Source: an uncultured Clostridium sp. (GTDB lineage: Bacteria > Bacillota > Clostridia > Clostridiales > Clostridiaceae). From it: DNA of 64,000 bases. The DNA lies in the NCBI GenBank assembly GCA_900539375.1, contig UQBY01000011.1, positions 29,394-93,393 of the forward strand, given 5' to 3'. The first letter of the stretch is position 1. The number at the start of each line of letters is the position of its first letter. Made by a program: the position numbers and the translations under genes. Below are positions 1 to 8,067 of the stretch, one piece after another. The notes beneath the pieces were generated by a model that had not been told where the DNA came from, made no database searches, and worked only from the letters and a program-made list of their open reading frames with translations.

Positions 1-513
1 TGTAGATACTCTGCAATTATAGGTTTTATTATTATGTTTTATAAAAAGTTTTCCATCTTGAGGTCTTCTTTTTTCTGTTATATCTAAATTAGCCTTTATT
101 TTTAATCTTGAAGCTATTTTTAAATATTCGTTAAATTTAATTTTTCTAATTAATATAAGCTCTCCATTTATTCTAAATCTTATATTTACAGTATCTTTAA
201 TAGGTTCAAAATGTATATCTGAGGCTTTATCTTTAATAGCATCTTTAAATATATCTTCTTCTAAAGTATCCTCTTTAAAATCAAGAATTAAATTCATCAT
301 ATTACTTAAATCATTTTCTTGAACTTTTATATACTTAATTTTTTTACTAAAAAGAAAATTTAAAAAATCTTCTCCCTCTTGTTCTTCCTTACTTGTTGCA
401 ACATATACTATTCCTTCCATTTCTTTAATAGGAAGAATTTTTAATCTTTTAGCTTCTGATAATGAAATTTTTCTTGCTAAGTTTATATCTATATCTTCAA
501 TTAAATTAGTCAT
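1..513 (-). CDS. pilB: Type IV pilus assembly ATPase PilB/GspE, N-terminal part (cut by window edge)
   Basis: The frame begins at ATG 513 behind an AAGGGTGG ribosome site (about 526-534) and runs off the left edge, so only about 170 residues are visible. The protein has a short N-terminal domain, then the stretch SDIHFEP followed by a basic RFRINGE segment and KRRPQDGKL. These are the signature of the PilB/GspE secretion ATPase core just before the Walker A motif, which lies outside the window. In this family the hexameric ATPase drives pilin polymerisation at the cytoplasmic membrane. The rest of the pilus operon would lie to the left. PilT (retraction) is less likely because of the extended N-terminal domain. 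Family assignment is firm; choice of PilB over GspE is inference. Confidence 0.85.
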   Translation of the reverse strand, partial: MTNLIEDIDINLARKISLSEAKRLKILPIKEMEGIVYVATSKEEQEGEDFLNFLFSKKIKYIKVQENDLSNMMNLILDFKEDTLEEDIFKDAIKDKASDIHFEPIKDTVNIRFRINGELILIRKIKFNEYLKIASRLKIKANLDITEKRRPQDGKLFIKHNNKTYNCRVST

Positions 514-618
514 AAATTCTAGTTAACCACCCTTAAAATATTTTATTATTGTTAAATTTACCCTTTTCATTAATTCTTTTTAAATTATTGACTTAAATTT
601 TAAATTTTATACATTCAT

Positions 619-646
619 TTGATTTTATTTTTCATATTGATATAAT
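619..646 (+). promoter_or_regulatory. Probable sigma-A promoter of the M56 gene
   Basis: TTGATT (619-624) and TATAAT (641-646) are separated by 16 bases, 35 bases before the start at 681. An AGGGGG ribosome site lies at 671-676. No BlaI/MecI-type dyad (TACA/TGTA) is evident around it. Confidence 0.6.
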
Positions 647-680
647 AAATAATAGATTTTATTTTTTATTAGGGGGATTT

Positions 681-1967
681 ATGTTTACAGTTAATTTTTA
701 TGGTTGTATAAAAAATTCTATTTTTGGAGCTTTTATTATATTAGTAATTTTACTTTTAAAGAAATCTCTATTTAAAAGATTTTCAAATAAATTTAATTAC
801 TTTATATGGATTCCATTATTAGTATGTATTATGTTTCCAATAAAAGTTAACATTGCAGAAAATTCTATTCCAAAATCAATTTCTAATTTAAAATCCTTTG
901 ATTTAAATTTGCCAGCTACTAAAATTCATAATGAATATAATTTTTTAAGTAATTTTTCATATTATAAAGATACATTACTTTATATACATCTAGGAATATC
1001 TATGATTATTTTCTTATACTATATTTTAAAATTTATATATGATAGAAAAGAACTTAATATATACTCTTATAAAGTAAAAAATGAACATATTAATAAAATT
1101 TATAATAATGTAGCTGAGGAATTAAATATAAAAAAAAGACTTCCTTTAAGAGTCTCTGATTGTATATCTACACCTATTAATGTAGGTGTAATACACTCTA
1201 ATATTATAATTCCAAATATTAATTATTCTGATAAAGAACTTGAATTAATTTTTAGACATGAATTTATTCATGGAAAAAGACATGATTTTTTCACAAAAAC
1301 CTTTACTCAATTAGTAGTATCTTTTAATTGGTTTAATCCTTTATTTTATATTATGAAAAAAGATATTTTTAATTTTTGTGAATTATCCTGTGATGAAGCT
1401 GTAATTAAACTTTCCAATAAACAAGACATAAAAGTTTATGGAAATATGTTAATAAAAACAAGTGGGAATATGTATAAAAGAGATGTTTCTTTATTATCTA
1501 CTTTAACTAATTCTTCCCTTATAAAAACTAGAATATACTCTATTGCAGATGAAAATAAAAAATCAAGTGGGAATATTTCTCTTTTTGTATTTTCTTTATT
1601 ATTTTTTATTATTTTTCTAACCATTAACATAAAATTTTACTCTATACCAAATATTGTAGATTCTTCTTATTTTAATATTTCTGAAAACAATTATACTGAT
1701 GAAGATGCTAATATTAATGGAAATGATAATTTAGCTTTAAATACTGAAAGTGATGAAGTTTTAAACTATAAATATGAAGATTATGTTTTTAATTTTATAG
1801 GTGTTTCTTTACAAAATAAAGATATTGATAGTTTAAAAAGTTTTTTAAATGACAATAATATTAATTATGATACTTCTAATGATTATCTTATTGTTAATAA
1901 TGAATATATTTTACTTAAATTAAATCTTTCTAATCTAGATAATTATATTTTATATCAAAAAAAATAG
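681..1967 (+). CDS. M56 (BlaR1-like) membrane metalloprotease, orphan and without sensor PBP domain
   Basis: The 428-residue protein has N-terminal membrane segments (about 13-30 and 38-52), one near 100-120, a cytoplasmic zinc protease domain with HEFIH at 193-197 and a downstream ELSCDEA (about 234-240) that can supply the third ligand, then a last membrane segment near 302-324 and a short Asp/Asn-rich extracellular tail. M56 proteins sense an outside signal and cleave a partner repressor inside. Classical BlaR1/MecR1 are near 600 residues with a penicillin-binding sensor domain at the C-terminus; here only about 100 unrelated residues follow. No BlaI-type repressor gene is adjacent, which is unusual. 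The ligand and target are unknown. Start chosen from the AGGGGG site at 671. Confidence 0.8.
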   Translation: MFTVNFYGCIKNSIFGAFIILVILLLKKSLFKRFSNKFNYFIWIPLLVCIMFPIKVNIAENSIPKSISNLKSFDLNLPATKIHNEYNFLSNFSYYKDTLLYIHLGISMIIFLYYILKFIYDRKELNIYSYKVKNEHINKIYNNVAEELNIKKRLPLRVSDCISTPINVGVIHSNIIIPNINYSDKELELIFRHEFIHGKRHDFFTKTFTQLVVSFNWFNPLFYIMKKDIFNFCELSCDEAVIKLSNKQDIKVYGNMLIKTSGNMYKRDVSLLSTLTNSSLIKTRIYSIADENKKSSGNISLFVFSLLFFIIFLTINIKFYSIPNIVDSSYFNISENNYTDEDANINGNDNLALNTESDEVLNYKYEDYVFNFIGVSLQNKDIDSLKSFLNDNNINYDTSNDYLIVNNEYILLKLNLSNLDNYILYQKK

Positions 1968-1990
1968 GGAAATTAATCCCTATTTTTTTA
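1961..1990. terminator. Bidirectional terminator
   Basis: A perfect 10-base stem (AAAATAGGGA at 1961-1970, TCCCTATTTT at 1977-1986) with a 6-base loop and T-runs on both strands lies between the convergent M56 gene and the gene ending at 1992. It overlaps the M56 stop codon. Confidence 0.85.
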
Positions 1991-1991
1991 T

Positions 1992-2267
1992 TTATTCTTC
2001 TTCAAAGCCATACATTAACATATATAACTTTCTTGGTTCTATACCTAATAAATCTAATTTATTTAATCCACTTACTTTAATTAAAATTAAGTTATCATGG
2101 CTTAAGGTTTTTAAATTTTTAAACATATTCTTAAACTCCTGAAAGCTTATTGTTATATCTTTATTTTGTTCTAAAACCAAATTCCAATATTCTTCTCCTG
2201 TAAGATTTTTATATGCTGTAAGTGTTGCATTGTTCCATGCATATAATAATTTAGCAAAAGGCTGCAT
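1992..2267 (-). CDS. Small conserved hypothetical protein coupled to the PPK2 gene
   Basis: A 91-residue soluble, probably helical protein that I do not recognise. Residues 1-25 resemble a short amphipathic helix (QPFAKLLYAWNNATLTAYK) and the end is acidic (GFEEE). Its ATG shares one base with the stop codon of the upstream polyphosphate:AMP phosphotransferase (TAATG), so the two are almost certainly translated from one message with coupling. That arrangement suggests a partner or modulator of the kinase, but nothing in the sequence proves it. Confidence 0.6.
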   Translation of the reverse strand: MQPFAKLLYAWNNATLTAYKNLTGEEYWNLVLEQNKDITISFQEFKNMFKNLKTLSHDNLILIKVSGLNKLDLLGIEPRKLYMLMYGFEEE

Positions 2268-3763
2268 TACTTTTTTTCTCCTTTATTTAGTTTTTCTTCT
2301 AATACCTTTACAATAGTTTCTATCACCTTTACTCTTGCATAATACTTTGAATTTCCTTCAACTATAGTCCATGGTGCATAATTAGTTGAAGTTCTTATAA
2401 GCATTTCATTTATAGCTTGTAAATATTCATCCCACTTTTCTCTATTTCTCCAATCTTCAGAGGTTATTTTCCATTGTTTTTCTGGATTTTCTTCACGTTC
2501 TTTAAATCTTTTTGCTTGTTCTTCTTTATCTATATGAATCCAAAATTTTATTATAATTGTTCCTTCATTATATAAATGAAATTCCATATCATTTATTTCT
2601 TTATAAGCTCTTTTCCATTCATTTTCTGTAGCTAAATTCTCCACTCTTTCTACTAAAACACGTCCATACCAAGTACGGTCAAATATTCCTATATGACCTC
2701 CCTTAGGAATTTTAGTCCAAAATCTCCATAAATAATGATGTTCCTTTTCTATGTCATTTGGAGCAGCTATTGGATTAACATTGTATCCTCTTGGGTCCAT
2801 TTTTTCTGTTATTCTTTTTATAGCCCCACCTTTTCCTGCTGCATCCCATCCTTCAAAGGCTATTACAACAGGTATTCTTTTTAAATATAACTGATTTTGA
2901 AGCTTTGAAAGCTTTTTTTGTGCTTTATCTAATCTTTCTTTATATTCTTCTTTTTCTAGCTTTTTTAATAAATCTATTTTGTCTAGTATAGTAGATTCAT
3001 TTAAATTTAATTTATTTACTTTGCTTGTCTTTTTAAATTCCTTTTTTGATTTTTCAAAAGCTATACGTTCTTCCATTCCTTTAATTACTATTTTAAAAAC
3101 TTTATCCATAGCATATTCTTTATCCATAGCCTCTATTATATGCCATCTACAATAATCATTATCTGTTTTTACAAGAGTCTCTTCAATTATCTTTAAATAC
3201 TCATCATATTGTTCATAATGCTTCCAATCCTCTTTAGTAACCCTCCATTTAGTTTCATTTGAAGATTCTAAAGCCTCAAATCTCTTTTTTTGCTCTTCCT
3301 TTGTTATATGAAGGAAAAATTTAAATATTAATGTTCCATCTTTAAAAAGTTCCTCTTCAAAAGAGTTTATTTCTTCATAACAAGTTGAAAGCTCATTTCT
3401 TTTTGATACTTTATCAAGACGGTCTAACAAAACTTGACGATACCAGCCTCTATCAAATATAACCATATTACCTTTAGAAGGAGTTCTTATCCAAAATCTA
3501 TGAAGGAAAGGATAATATTTTTCCTCTGAAGTTGAAACTTTAGTTGAATATACATTAAATCCTCTAGGGTCTAATGGGTGAATAAGCTTATTAATTAAGG
3601 TTCCTTTTCCAGAGGCTCCCCATCCTTCAAAAAGTATTATTATTGGAATACCTAATTTTTTAGCTTCTCTTTGAAGACTTCCTAATTTTACTTCATACTC
3701 TTCTTTAATAAGGTCATAATCTTTCTTTTTCATCTTCTTAGATAAATCAACATTTTCTAACAT
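2267..3763 (-). CDS. pap: Polyphosphate:AMP phosphotransferase, two fused PPK2 domains
   Basis: The 498 residues hold two PPK2 domains in tandem. Domain 1 (about 25-245) has a Walker A FEGWGASGKGT and the lid/Walker B run FDRGWYRQVL. Domain 2 (about 280-490) has FEGWDAAGKGG and FDRTWYGRVLVERV. A tandem PPK2 of about 500 residues is the hallmark of class II PPK2 (Pap), which transfers phosphate from polyphosphate to AMP to make ADP in the cytosol. In double-domain members usually the C-terminal half is the catalytically competent one. It is followed with one-base overlap by a 91-residue unknown. Ribosome site AGGAGGAGG lies just upstream of ATG 3763. Confidence 0.88.
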   Translation of the reverse strand: MLENVDLSKKMKKKDYDLIKEEYEVKLGSLQREAKKLGIPIIILFEGWGASGKGTLINKLIHPLDPRGFNVYSTKVSTSEEKYYPFLHRFWIRTPSKGNMVIFDRGWYRQVLLDRLDKVSKRNELSTCYEEINSFEEELFKDGTLIFKFFLHITKEEQKKRFEALESSNETKWRVTKEDWKHYEQYDEYLKIIEETLVKTDNDYCRWHIIEAMDKEYAMDKVFKIVIKGMEERIAFEKSKKEFKKTSKVNKLNLNESTILDKIDLLKKLEKEEYKERLDKAQKKLSKLQNQLYLKRIPVVIAFEGWDAAGKGGAIKRITEKMDPRGYNVNPIAAPNDIEKEHHYLWRFWTKIPKGGHIGIFDRTWYGRVLVERVENLATENEWKRAYKEINDMEFHLYNEGTIIIKFWIHIDKEEQAKRFKEREENPEKQWKITSEDWRNREKWDEYLQAINEMLIRTSTNYAPWTIVEGNSKYYARVKVIETIVKVLEEKLNKGEKK

Positions 3764-3783
3764 TTTATCCTCCTCCTTATATT

Positions 3784-3812
3784 TAAAAAGAGATTGGTAT
3801 TATCCAATCTCT
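3784..3812 (-). terminator. Rho-independent terminator after the 74-residue gene
   Basis: Stem AGAGATTGG (3789-3797) and CCAATCTCT (3804-3812), 6-base loop, followed on the minus strand by TTTTT. It separates the small gene at 3828-4052 from the PPK2 operon. Confidence 0.85.
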
Positions 3813-3827
3813 AATATCAATTCTTTT

Positions 3828-4052
3828 TTACTTAAGATAGTTATAAATAATTTCTAATCTTTCTTCTTGTAAAACATTAGCTATCTTATTTTCTACTTTT
3901 CCATTTTTAATGAATCTTTCTTCATTTGCATCAGCTATTTTTTGAAGTCTTTCTTGAAATTTATCTTCTGTTAATAAATCATCTTGAAATTCATCAACTA
4001 AATCCTTTACTGCTGTTGCTAATTCCTTTGGATTTCTGTAAACTGCTCTCAT
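3828..4052 (-). CDS. Small conserved Firmicutes protein (TIGR04540-like)
   Basis: A 74-residue acidic, helical protein beginning MRAVYRNPKELATAV. From memory it resembles the uncharacterised family TIGR04540; this was not checked by a search. It has no membrane segment, Cys pair or known motif. It has a good ribosome site (GAGGAGT) and its own terminator, so it is a genuine gene, probably a single-gene transcript. Function is unknown. Confidence 0.65.
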   Translation of the reverse strand: MRAVYRNPKELATAVKDLVDEFQDDLLTEDKFQERLQKIADANEERFIKNGKVENKIANVLQEERLEIIYNYLK

Positions 4053-4110
4053 ATTAAATACTCCTCATCTTTATAAAATAAAAAATAAATTTATTCTATA
4101 CTACCATAAA

Positions 4111-5406
4111 TTAATGTTGTTTTCTAGTCTCTTTTTTAATAGCTTCTAAAGCATAAGCTACATGAAGTTCAGTTGATATAAGTACTGCCTTTTCATCTAT
4201 GTTAAATTTTTCATTATGATTTGGATAAGCTCTTCCCATTTCTTCATTTCCAGCTCCTACAAAGGCAAAAACCCCTGGTATTCTCTTTTGATAAACAGAA
4301 AAATCTTCTCCAAGCATCATTTTAGGAATACTTACAAGGGATTCTTCTGGGAATATTTTTCTTGCTCCATCTAAAGCACTTTTTACTGCATCTTTATCAT
4401 TTACTACAGCTGGATGAGCTGACATATTATAATCTATAACAGCTGTAGCACCATAAGAAGAGGCTGTACTATATACTATTCTTTCAATAGAATTTTTTAT
4501 AGCTTTTGCTGTTTCTACAGAGAAAGTTCTTACTGTTCCTTCAATAAAAGCTTCTCCAGAAATTATATTATGTTGAGAACCTGATTGAATATGTCCTATA
4601 GTTACAACAGCAGAATCTATTGGATTTACTTCTCTACTTATTATAGATTGAATATTTAAAACAGTTGCTGCTGCTGCTAAAGTTGCATCTACACATTGTT
4701 GAGGCTTTCCAGCATGTCCAGCTTTTCCATAAATTTTTATTTTAAAAATATCTGAAGATGCCATTCTTGGTCCTTCTTCAATAGATATTTTTCCACATTC
4801 TATATCACCAAAAACATGAAGACCAAATATTTCATCTATTCCTAAAAGACAACCATCTTCAACTATAAGCTTTGCACCTTTACAATTTTCTTCTGAAGGT
4901 TGAAATATAAGAGAAATCTTTCCTGGAAGAAGATTTTCATACTTTTTTAATATAATTGCAGCACCTATTAAAGCTGCAGTATGAGCATCATGTCCACAAG
5001 CATGCATTATTCCAGGATTTTGTGAACAATAAGATACTCCTGTTTTTTCTTCTATTTTTAAAGCATCCATATCAGCTCTTAAGGCAATATGTCTTCCCTT
5101 ACCTTTTCCTATAGTAGCTATTATTCCAGTTACAGCAGCTTCTTCATAAAAAACTCCTATTTTATCTAACTCTTCTTTTATCCTTTTTGAAGTTTCAAAT
5201 TCTTGAAGTCCAAGTTCTGGATGTCTGTGAAAATGCTTTCTAAGCCTTATTATATATTCAGATATTTCCTTTGTTTCTTTTCTTATATCTATATTAAAAT
5301 CTATATCCTTTGGCTTTTCTTCTTGATTTTCTTTTTTAGGTATTTCTCTTTTTAAATGACTATTTTTTGAATTATTAAATCGCTTCCTTTTTGAAATTAA
5401 ATCCAT
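4111..5406 (-). CDS. M20D family amidohydrolase/aminoacylase with basic N-terminal extension
   Basis: 431 residues. After an unusual Lys/Arg/Glu-rich N-terminal extension of about 45 residues comes a complete M20D catalytic domain: HFHRHPELG, RADMDAL, the metal ligand run MHACGHDAH, and FQPSEE with the general-base Glu, then a dimerisation domain (about 220-340) and a C-terminal ligand region with LGEDFSVY. This family hydrolyses N-acyl or N-carbamoyl groups from amino acids (hippurate, indole-amino-acid conjugates, N-acetyl-diaminopimelate). The substrate cannot be read from sequence. Start is supported by GGGGGA before ATG 5406. The extension is not a signal peptide because it lacks a hydrophobic core. 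Confidence 0.85.
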   Translation of the reverse strand: MDLISKRKRFNNSKNSHLKREIPKKENQEEKPKDIDFNIDIRKETKEISEYIIRLRKHFHRHPELGLQEFETSKRIKEELDKIGVFYEEAAVTGIIATIGKGKGRHIALRADMDALKIEEKTGVSYCSQNPGIMHACGHDAHTAALIGAAIILKKYENLLPGKISLIFQPSEENCKGAKLIVEDGCLLGIDEIFGLHVFGDIECGKISIEEGPRMASSDIFKIKIYGKAGHAGKPQQCVDATLAAAATVLNIQSIISREVNPIDSAVVTIGHIQSGSQHNIISGEAFIEGTVRTFSVETAKAIKNSIERIVYSTASSYGATAVIDYNMSAHPAVVNDKDAVKSALDGARKIFPEESLVSIPKMMLGEDFSVYQKRIPGVFAFVGAGNEEMGRAYPNHNEKFNIDEKAVLISTELHVAYALEAIKKETRKQH

Positions 5407-5496
5407 AACAATTCCCCCAATTTAATTTATATTTTTTATATAAAACTTTCTCTTTTTAATTATTTTTTATAATTATATCATAAATTAGTAAAATTC

Positions 5497-6162
5497 TTAT
5501 ATTAAATTTAATATTTTATCTTTTTTTTCTACTAAATTTTCATTATAAATTCCTTTTATTTTAAGAGGAGTATCTCCTAATACTATAATCTCCTCTCCCA
5601 TAAATATAGCTTCATCAATATCATGAGTTACAAAAATAGCCATAGAATTTTCTCTTTTAAAAAACTTTTTAAGCTCTTCCATAATTATGTACTTAATTTT
5701 ATAATCTAAAGATTTAAAAGGCTCATCCATAAGTATAAGCTTTGAAGGTTTTAATAAGGCTCTAGCAATATTTACCCTTTGTCTCATACCTCCACTTAAA
5801 TTTTCAGGATACTTATTTTCTGTCTCTTCAATATTAAGACTTTTTAAAACTTCTTTTATTTTTTTAACTCCTTCTTCTTTAGAATAATATTCATAGATAA
5901 AAAGTTCCATATTTTCTTTTACTGTAAGCCAAGAAATAAGTCTATCTTCTTGAAAAATATAACTTATTTCATCTGTTTTTACTCCTTTAATTTCTCCAAA
6001 GTCCTTAGGCATAAGACCACTTATTATATTTAAAAGAGTACTTTTTCCTCCTCCAGACTTTCCTAAAATTACATTCATATTTTTTTCTAAAGTTAAATTA
6101 AAATTTTCAAATACTTTTTTATCTTCAAAGGATTTATATAAATTTTTAATTTCAATTTTCAT
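5497..6162 (-). CDS. ABC importer ATPase, SsuB/TauB/ThiZ type
   Basis: 221 residues with Walker A GKSGGGKST (about 34-42), Q-loop FQEDRL, signature LSGGMRQR, Walker B LILMDEPF and the switch histidine in THDIDEA. It belongs to the nitrate/sulfonate/taurine importer class and energises the permease encoded just upstream, with which it overlaps by 11 bases. The order binding protein, permease, ATPase on one transcript is complete. The substrate is not fixed by sequence. Confidence 0.88.
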   Translation of the reverse strand: MKIEIKNLYKSFEDKKVFENFNLTLEKNMNVILGKSGGGKSTLLNIISGLMPKDFGEIKGVKTDEISYIFQEDRLISWLTVKENMELFIYEYYSKEEGVKKIKEVLKSLNIEETENKYPENLSGGMRQRVNIARALLKPSKLILMDEPFKSLDYKIKYIIMEELKKFFKRENSMAIFVTHDIDEAIFMGEEIIVLGDTPLKIKGIYNENLVEKKDKILNLI

Positions 6163-6913
6163 TTTTCCACCTATAAACTCTTTTTAAAAGTTTTTTATTT
6201 ATATACTCAAATAAAATTGATATAAGAGCTATTATAACTATCCATGCAAAAATTTTAACAGTATTAAAATTAACCTTTTCTATTTGTACTGCTGCTCCTA
6301 TACCATACTTTGGCTGTCCATGCACTTCCCCTGCTATTACTACCTTAAAAGCTAAAGAAAATGTAGATATTAGTATTCCCATAATATGAAATTTTATTAC
6401 TGGAATATATATCTTTTTTATTTTTTCCCTTTGAGATACCTTATAAATTTTACACATATCTAATATTTTTTTATCAATATCTTTTAAAGAATTATATATT
6501 CCTTCATATAAAATAGGAAATACTATAGCAAAACCCACTACAAAAGGTGCTTTATCTTTATCAAACCATATTAATGCAAGAAGAACTAATATCATTGTTG
6601 GAATTGTTTTTCCTATGGAATTTAAGGGAGCTAATAAATTTTTTAAAAAGGGGTACATAAAAGAAAGTACCCCTAAAATTACTGATAATATTAATGCTAT
6701 TGTAAAACTTACTATAGTTCTATATAAAGTGCTTATTGAGTTTTTTATAAACTCTGGACTTTTTATTATTTCTATCATGGAAATTAAAACATCTTCTATT
6801 TTAGGAAGATATATGTCTTTATTAATTTTTATGGCTATAAACTCCCAAATTACTAAAAAAACTATAGTTCCAAGAAAAACCTGACTTTTTTTATTCCATG
6901 AAAATACCTTCAT
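6152..6913 (-). CDS. ABC importer permease, SsuC/TauC type
   Basis: 253 residues with six predicted membrane segments and the cytoplasmic EAA-type loop (about 145-175, KKILDMCKIYKVSQREKI) that docks on the ATPase; the usual EAA...G is partly changed. It overlaps the upstream binding-protein gene by 23 bases and the ATPase gene by 11, which implies tight translational coupling. The ribosome site GGAGGAAAAG lies inside the end of the binding-protein gene. Confidence 0.85.
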   Translation of the reverse strand: MKVFSWNKKSQVFLGTIVFLVIWEFIAIKINKDIYLPKIEDVLISMIEIIKSPEFIKNSISTLYRTIVSFTIALILSVILGVLSFMYPFLKNLLAPLNSIGKTIPTMILVLLALIWFDKDKAPFVVGFAIVFPILYEGIYNSLKDIDKKILDMCKIYKVSQREKIKKIYIPVIKFHIMGILISTFSLAFKVVIAGEVHGQPKYGIGAAVQIEKVNFNTVKIFAWIVIIALISILFEYINKKLLKRVYRWKNEN

Positions 6914-7877
6914 CAGGAACTTTTCCTCCTATTGTACTAGCATCAAAACTATTTAATTTTTCAAAATATGAATTATATTCTTTATGAGTACTTTTTATTC
7001 CTTCATAATTTATATTAGCCTTTTCCATTGCTTTTGGAATTATATCTTTATTTGCAGAAACTCCAATTTCCTCACAAAAGTTTCCAAGCTCCTCTGTTTC
7101 TTTTCCTGCAAATTCACAACTTTCTTTTAGCTTATTTAAAAATTCTTCTACAAATTTCTTATTTTTATCTATAAAATCTTTCTTAATTATTACTGTTGAT
7201 TGAGGGAAACCATATTCTGAATTATTTTTTTCTTTCCATATTTCATTTAAATCTAAAATTATTGAAACTTTATCATTTTTAGATGAAACTTGTGTTAATG
7301 CTGGTTCTGGAAGAACTGCATAAGGAGTTTTTCCTGCAATTACTGTTGGGGCAAGTTCTGTTACTCCACTAACATATGAAAAATTAAAATCTCCTTCATC
7401 ATATCCCATATCCTTTAAAACTGACTTAGTAACAATATCTGGTGTTAATCCTTTACCAATGTTATATATTTCTTTTCCCTTTAAATTTTCTAAACTAATT
7501 TCTCCATCAGTTGAAATTAAATAAAAAGCTCCCCAACCTATGGTTCCTGCAATTTCATATCCAGCTCCTTTATTATATTGAGTTGCAGCCACATTTGAAG
7601 GTACTATTGCAATATCAGGCTCTCCTTTAAGTACAGATGAAACTATATTTTCTGAAGTTTTTTCTATTGTATAATCTGTTTTATAATTCTTTTTTATCTC
7701 CTCATTTTCCTTAATAAGTTTTGCAGAGGCTATAGCAGGAAGACCATCTGGCACTACAACCTTAACTTCTGTTGTTTCTTCTACTTTATTATCCTCTTTT
7801 GTATTAGATGCTCCACAGCCAATTAATGAAACTGTAAAACATAGTATTGCTACTATTAAAGTTAACTTTTTCTTCAT
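6891..7877 (-). CDS. Substrate-binding lipoprotein of an SsuA/NMT1-like importer
   Basis: 328 residues. The N-terminus is a lipoprotein signal (MKKK, hydrophobic core, lipobox SLIGC with Cys21). The mature part is a two-lobed periplasmic-binding-like fold of the NMT1/THI5/SsuA group: VVVPDGLPAIASAKL at the start, GEPDIAIVPSNVAA, a hinge run with GLTPDIVTKSVLKDMG. Members carry nitrate, sulfonates, taurine or pyrimidine thiamine precursors. I found no TPP riboswitch upstream, so a thiamine-precursor role has no regulatory support here. First gene of the three-gene importer operon. Confidence 0.85.
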   Translation of the reverse strand: MKKKLTLIVAILCFTVSLIGCGASNTKEDNKVEETTEVKVVVPDGLPAIASAKLIKENEEIKKNYKTDYTIEKTSENIVSSVLKGEPDIAIVPSNVAATQYNKGAGYEIAGTIGWGAFYLISTDGEISLENLKGKEIYNIGKGLTPDIVTKSVLKDMGYDEGDFNFSYVSGVTELAPTVIAGKTPYAVLPEPALTQVSSKNDKVSIILDLNEIWKEKNNSEYGFPQSTVIIKKDFIDKNKKFVEEFLNKLKESCEFAGKETEELGNFCEEIGVSANKDIIPKAMEKANINYEGIKSTHKEYNSYFEKLNSFDASTIGGKVPDEGIFME

Positions 7878-7907
7878 TTTTATTCCTCCTTAAAAATTTC
7901 AATTAAT

Positions 7908-7936
7908 ATTATAGACCTTAAAAAAATTAGTTACAA
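7908..7936 (-). promoter_or_regulatory. Promoter of the SsuABC-like operon
   Basis: On the minus strand TTGTAA (7931-7936) and TATAAT (7908-7913) are 17 bases apart, about 30 bases before the ATG with AAGGAGG between. A split inverted repeat ACCTTAA/TTAAGGT (arms near 7914-7921 and 7953-7960) flanks the -35 region and could be an operator. Confidence 0.65.
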
Positions 7937-8067
7937 TACTACTTTTTTAGTGTTAAGGTTATCATTTAATATAATTTTTACTTTATTTTTTCTCTTTTAA
8001 GTATAAAATATACTATTTTGAACATAATATTTATATATTTAGTTTTTTAATTCATGGTGGTGAAAAT

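Noticed and set aside
7878..8067. Possible TPP riboswitch before the importer operon
   Set aside because: No CTGAGA or other conserved thi-box core is present on either strand; only a sigma-A promoter is seen.
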